Positions 59,687 to 64,000 of a stretch of 64,000 nucleotides of DNA are shown here, piece by piece. The notes under the pieces were generated by a model. That model ran no database searches, was not told where the DNA came from, and saw only the letters and a program-made list of their open reading frames with translations. The stretch's first letter is position 1. Every line of letters starts with the position of its first letter. The stretch is taken from the NCBI RefSeq assembly GCF_949628265.1, contig NC_088789.1, positions 1,984,001 to 2,048,000 of the forward strand, written 5' to 3'. A program made the translations under genes and the position numbers. The stretch comes from Cloeon dipterum. Lineage: Eukaryota > Arthropoda > Insecta > Ephemeroptera > Baetidae.

Positions 59687-60680
59687 GCGCCGCTATGGGT
59701 GCTGCGGGCGGCGTTTCGCGTCGCAGCAGGCGCTGCGGCGGCACGCGTGCACGACGCTGCGGATGCTGACGTGCGACTTCTGCGGCCAGATGTACACCTC
59801 GCTCGAGGCCATCCGACGGCACGTACGGCGGCAGCACCTGCTGGCGCACGCGTGCCAGGCGTGCGCGGCGCGGTTCGAAAGCGCCAAGGGCCTGGAGCGC
59901 CACCGGCTGACCTGCCTGCCCGCCAGCTGTCCGCAGTGCCAGCAGAGCTTCCCGAGCGCGGCCGCCGTCGAGCGTCACGTGCGCTCGACGCACGAGGCGC
60001 GCTTCGTGTGCCGCTTCTGCGGCAAGCGCTTCGCGCTGCGCACCAAGCTGACGGACCACGAGCGCTCGCACACCAACGAGCGGCCGTTCGAGTGCGCGCT
60101 GTGCCCGGACAAGGCGTTCACCTCCAAGGCCTACCTGCTGGCGCACATGAAGCAGAAGCACGTGAAGCGCGAGGAGAGTCTCAGCTGCGACGTGTGCCTC
60201 AAGACGTTCGCCTCCATCAAGGGCCTGCGCAGCCACCGCGTCACGCACTTCGACGAGCTGAAGAAGTTCGTCTGCCGCATCTGCAAGGCCGCCTTCCACG
60301 CCCGGCACAACCTGGCCTCGCACCACCTGGTGCACACCGGCGAGAAGGCCTTCAGCTGCGAAGAGTGCGGAGCGCCGTTCACCCGCCGCTCCAGCCTCAA
60401 GGCGCACGTCAGCTTCAAACACAGCAAGGAGCTGGCCAGCCACGTGTGTCCCGAGTGCGGAAAGCGCTTCCCGCAGACGTCGCACCTCAAGAGGCACCTG
60501 CTCACGCACACCGGCGAGCGCAGCCACCTCTGCGACCTGTGCGGCAAGAGCTTCTCGCAGGTGGCGCATCTGCACACGCACAAGCGCCTCAGGCACAAGG
60601 TGCTGCCCTACGAGTGCGGCGTGTGCGGCCGACAGTTCAAATTGAAAACGGACTTGCTCACCCACATGGGCGAGCATTGA
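59687..60680 (+). CDS. Alternative terminal exon V11: about twelve zinc fingers
   Basis: Acceptor GTCGTGTTGCAG|G, phase 2 (Gly), then RRYGCCGRRFASQQALRRH, a degenerate first unit; 330 residues to TGA, isoform 529 aa. Eleven further units start at LTCDFC, HACQAC (ends H-x3-C), ASCPQC, FVCRFC, FECALC, LSCDVC, FVCRIC, FSCEEC, HVCPEC, HLCDLC and YECGVC. TGERSH precedes the penultimate and KVLPY the last finger, the family arrangement. The frame stays open upstream through the acceptor to ATG 59493 (65 more codons), so a ZAD-less independent product is possible. Nearly twice as many fingers as V1-V10 suggests a longer binding site. Confidence 0.85.
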
Positions 60681-61840
60681 TTGTGTAAACTCTGTATTCA
60701 TTTTAATTTTGCCATTTTGTGAAACTTGTAACGAGACTTAAATTTAAGCATAGTTTGCTTGCGAAACTCAGCCATCGATCTTCATGAATAAAATCAATAA
60801 AAAGTTGAATAAAGCAAATAGAGCATTTTTACGTATTTTAAATTAAAACACACATTTAAAACATGCAAGTTCCAAGTTTTTCCCATAATTTTTAAATTTT
60901 GATTTGTAATAAAATATGTATTTAATTCACATTGACACTTTCTTTTAATAATCGAAAACCTTTTCAGCTCCTGCAGCGATCCAGAGAGTATTTCAGTCAC
61001 AGGGAAATTTAAAATTTACTTTTGTCTATCACAGATAAAGCTTATTCTTTGTGATGCAATTCTAAGACATAGTTTACCTCACAGAATACAGAAGAAACTC
61101 AATCAATGCATAAATATGTCTTCCTCTTTGTGGTCTGTAAAATCATCCACAAAGTCATAGAAAAGCTTACGAGTGTTTAGAAAAAATGATAAATATAAAA
61201 TATTCATTTTTTTTAAATTTAAGTGTCACTGCTAACTTCACATTGCAAATCAAATCAACAATACATCGTTATAGGCTGTTTAACTTTGTTCCACATTACT
61301 AAAGAGAAACTCGCAGAATTTTAAAGGGGATGTAATCAGTTACAGAATATTAAAAATAAAAAAATAAAATAACAACTGATACTAGTAATCGACTCAGATT
61401 GCATTTTTCATTGACAAAATCACCATCGACGCAACCCATAACATGCGCCTCATCATTTTATTTTCCACCCATTCCTTTAAATATAAAAATTAAAATCTTT
61501 CGATTAAATTTCCTGCCAAAGTATTGAAGCGTTTAAAAGAACTAACAATTACTAGTTTATTTTCTTAACACCAAAGAAATTAATATTTATGAGTTTGAGT
61601 TATTCTAACTTGATAATGTATCGAATATTCAACAGTATTATTTATAAATAAAAAATTTGGTTTTGACAAAATGTATTTTTCCTATTAAAGGTAGTTTATA
61701 TTTTTATTTTTGATCTAAATTAGGATTTTTTCACAAAGTAGATTTGAGTGATTTGCCTGATTTGTGGCGTGGCGGAGGTAGCGCTCTGCACGCAGCACAC
61801 CCTGATACACTGGGCGTTAACGCGTGCGTGGCTGTTGCAG
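60681..61840. other. Intronic spacer between V11 and V12
   Basis: 1.16 kb of AT-rich DNA including the V11 3' UTR (AATAAA near 60787-60797). No supported exon. Confidence 0.55.
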
Positions 61841-63038
61841 AGGCGACGTCGACAAGGAAGAGAAGGAGGCGGCGGTGCAGCCGGCCGAGGTGGATCGGCT
61901 CGAGGCGCTGGACGCGCTGACGTGCGACGCGTGCTTCAAGCCATTCCACACGCTGCCCGACCTGAAGCGCCACTTGCGTTCGCACGCGAAGCGCATCACG
62001 AAGCGGCCGACGCCGTGCCCGTACTGCCGGCAGCGGTTCGCGCTGCGCTGCGTGGAGCGGCGGGTGCACATCGAGCGGTGCCACCCGCCGCGCTTCAAGT
62101 GCGACGACTGCGAGTACGTGGCGCGCTCGCTCGGCGACCTCGAGGAGCACTTCAAGGCGCAGCACGCCGTGCAGGTGCGCGTGCGCCGCGAGTTCTTCTG
62201 CGACCTGTGCCCGGGCCGCAAGGCGTACCTGAAGCGCCGCAGCATGCGCGAGCACTTCCAGCGACGCCACCTCAAGCTGAACGTGTGCCAGCACTGCGGG
62301 CGCGCGCACGGCAGCCCGGCGGCGCTGCTGGTGCACGAGCGGCTGCACACCGGCGAGCGGCCGTACGTGTGCGAGATGTGCGGCCGCGCCTACCACAACG
62401 CGTCCAGCCTCAACATGCACAAGCACTCGTACCACCGCGGCGACGCCAACCGCCGCGCCCCGCAGGACCGGCTCGTGTGCCAGCTGTGCCAGGAGCGCTT
62501 CCTCACGCTGGAGGCGGTGCGCGAGCACCTCGAGTCGGTGCACGGCGTCATGCGCGGCGACTCGGCGCGCGAGCGCGGCTTCGAGTGCGAGGTGTGCCAC
62601 AAGCGGTTCACCGCGCTGCAGACGATGCGCGACCACATGCTGCTGCACCGCGGCGAGCGGCCGCACGAGTGCCACATCTGCAACAAGCGCTTCACCACGC
62701 GCAGCGTGCGCAACAAGCACGTCCTCGTGGTGCACCAGGGCATCGACGAGCGCCGCTTCGCCTGCTCGGCGTGCGGCAAGCGCTTCGTCAACCGCCACAA
62801 GCTGACCGTGCACGAGCGGCTGCACACCGGCGAGCGGCCCTTCACCTGCGAGGTCTGCGGCAAGACCTACACCAACGCCAGCCGCGTCAAGGAGCACAAG
62901 ATGGCCGTGCACAAGATCATGCCCTACAAGTGCGACAAGTGTCCCAAGGAGTTCAAGGTCGGCTCGGAGCTGCGACTCCATCAGCTGGTGCACGCGCAGC
63001 TGCCGCAACCGCCGCCCCCGCAGCCGGTGCAAATGTGA
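61841..63038 (+). CDS. Alternative terminal exon V12: about twelve C2H2 zinc fingers
   Basis: Acceptor TGGCTGTTGCAG|A, phase 2 (Gly), then GDVDKEEKEAAVQPAEVDRL, an acidic lead-in; 398 residues to TGA, isoform 597 aa, the longest. Units start at LTCDAC, TPCPYC (extended His spacing), FKCDDC, FFCDLC, NVCQHC, YVCEMC, LVCQLC, FECEVC, HECHIC, FACSAC, FTCEVC and YKCDKC. TGERPF precedes the penultimate and KIMPY the last finger. The tail is a Pro/Gln-rich QLPQPPPPQPVQM. Very GC-rich. AATAAA at 63187-63192. Its acceptor lies 18.7 kb from the common donor at 43155, the longest splice in the locus. Confidence 0.87.
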
Positions 63039-64000
63039 ACATTGACGAGATTTGATCCCTCTGTACTTATATAGGATTAATTTTGAGTAATGCATTATAA
63101 CATGTATCTCTTTCTCTCTTTTATCAAAGCCTACATTTTCTCTCTCCTTATTTCATGTAAATTTATAAAATCGTTTTAATCGTACAAATAAAAATATGGT
63201 ACTATTTACGCCTCAAGTTCCGAAGTTTTTGTTGGTAAGGAAGCAATGGAGACTTTAACTCTTGCATATTAGTAGTCGTTAGACAGGTGTGATTCAAACC
63301 AATAAAAATTTAGATTTTTCGCTGTTTTCAAATAGCTATGGAATAATTAAACGCGTTTTCTTCACCCTGGACTGTTTTAACATGCTATACAATGTATAAT
63401 GTGACAGTAAAAGGTCGTTTTCCATTTTTCAGTATTAATTATAATCTCGAAATTTTATGGAGCAGTTTTGTAAAAGTTGTATGGAAAGCAAATGATGAGA
63501 ATATAAATGTAGGACATGTTGCTCGCAAAAAGCTGGGTTTTTTCTTCAGTCTCACGAGTCTAAATTAGACAACAACTATTGAGTGACAGGGTTCCCCTTT
63601 AACGGATAGATTTCTATTTCATTTTATTCAAAAATGTTTTTATTAATGAAAAAATGAAGTTTTTACAACAAATATACACGAAGGAATTATGGATTGAAAA
63701 AGCAGAAAATTATTACAAAATGACGCTCTTTTCTTTTCTTAAAATTTTGCAAATTAGAAACTCATTTGGTGTGTGGGAAAATACATTCACGCTACTCATA
63801 AATCCAAAAATCCCATTGATTAGGCAGCAGTAGCCGGCCATCCACGCATTAGATCCATTGGTAATTGTCTTCTTTCAGCTATTTATTGTTTTGGAAAGCA
63901 ATAATGCACATTTTTGCGTGCAACTAAAACCCCATTTAAATAAGAGCTGACTCAATTTTGACAATAAAAATCTTCTGAATGTAATTATAAGAAAAATTTT
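63039..64000. other. 3' flank of the ZAD locus
   Basis: V12 3' UTR with AATAAA at 63187-63192, then AT-rich DNA. I see no further zinc-finger cassette before the end of the window. Confidence 0.6.

Noticed and set aside
43657-63038. Zinc-finger cassettes as twelve independent genes
   Set aside because: No ZAD or convincing start before most cassettes, a uniform phase-2 acceptor at the start of each, and only one ZAD-bearing 5' part upstream. Independent starts remain possible for V3, V4 and V11.
43657-63038. Regular repeats that could suggest a CRISPR-like or satellite array
   Set aside because: The periodicity of about 84 nt is simply the C2H2 finger plus linker in coding sequence.
59592-63095. 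Very long minus-strand open frames (369 and 454 codons) opposite V11 and V12, and similar ones opposite V1-V10
   Set aside because: They are mirror products of GC-rich codon usage in zinc-finger exons (few stop-generating codons), with Val/Ala/Arg/Leu-rich low-complexity translations and no domains.

Overview
The window is nuclear DNA from an arthropod, most likely an insect. Genes are split by GT-AG introns, introns and spacers are AT-rich, and one locus encodes a ZAD domain (zinc-finger-associated domain), which is characteristic of arthropod transcription factors. I could not place it to an order. No rRNA, tRNA, CRISPR or bacterial-style operon was seen.

Layout. 1-13.9 kb is gene-poor DNA with dispersed repeats and a scrap of a non-LTR retrotransposon. 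13.9-18.8 kb (minus strand) carries the first two coding exons of a prostanoid-receptor-like GPCR (N-terminus to TM3); TM4-TM7 are not in the window. A candidate 5' non-coding exon lies near 25 kb. The intervening 5' intron holds a striking element: two 839-bp arms, nearly identical and inverted, around a 301-bp spacer, inserted into an older dispersed repeat. 29.0-38.6 kb (plus) contains three tandem six-exon genes for Star-like type II membrane proteins with an FkbM-type methyltransferase-like domain. All three have the same intron phases, and the middle copy has lost key cofactor-site residues. 40.5-41.5 kb (plus) is a four-exon 1-acylglycerol-3-phosphate acyltransferase.

42.4-63.0 kb (plus) is the highlight. 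A single set of three 5' exons encodes a ZAD plus an acidic/basic linker with AT-hook-like motifs, and ends at a phase-2 splice donor. It is followed by twelve separate C2H2 zinc-finger terminal cassettes (V1-V12). Each starts at a 3' splice site in the matching phase, has no ZAD of its own and ends with its own stop codon. This is the architecture of Drosophila lola and mod(mdg4), where one common N-terminus is joined by alternative or trans-splicing to many DNA-binding C-termini, but here the common module is a ZAD rather than a BTB domain. The junction codon is GG+N, glycine whichever cassette is used. Every cassette ends in a related finger pair joined by an unusual Met/Leu-Pro linker, which points to repeated duplication of one ancestral terminal exon. 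V6-V10 are a young sub-cluster.

Several palindromic non-autonomous DNA elements (at 10.6, 15.5, 19.2, 32.5, 38.7, 49.9 and 59.3 kb) are scattered through introns and spacers. All gene models come from reading splice sites and frames by eye. No transcript or database evidence was available.
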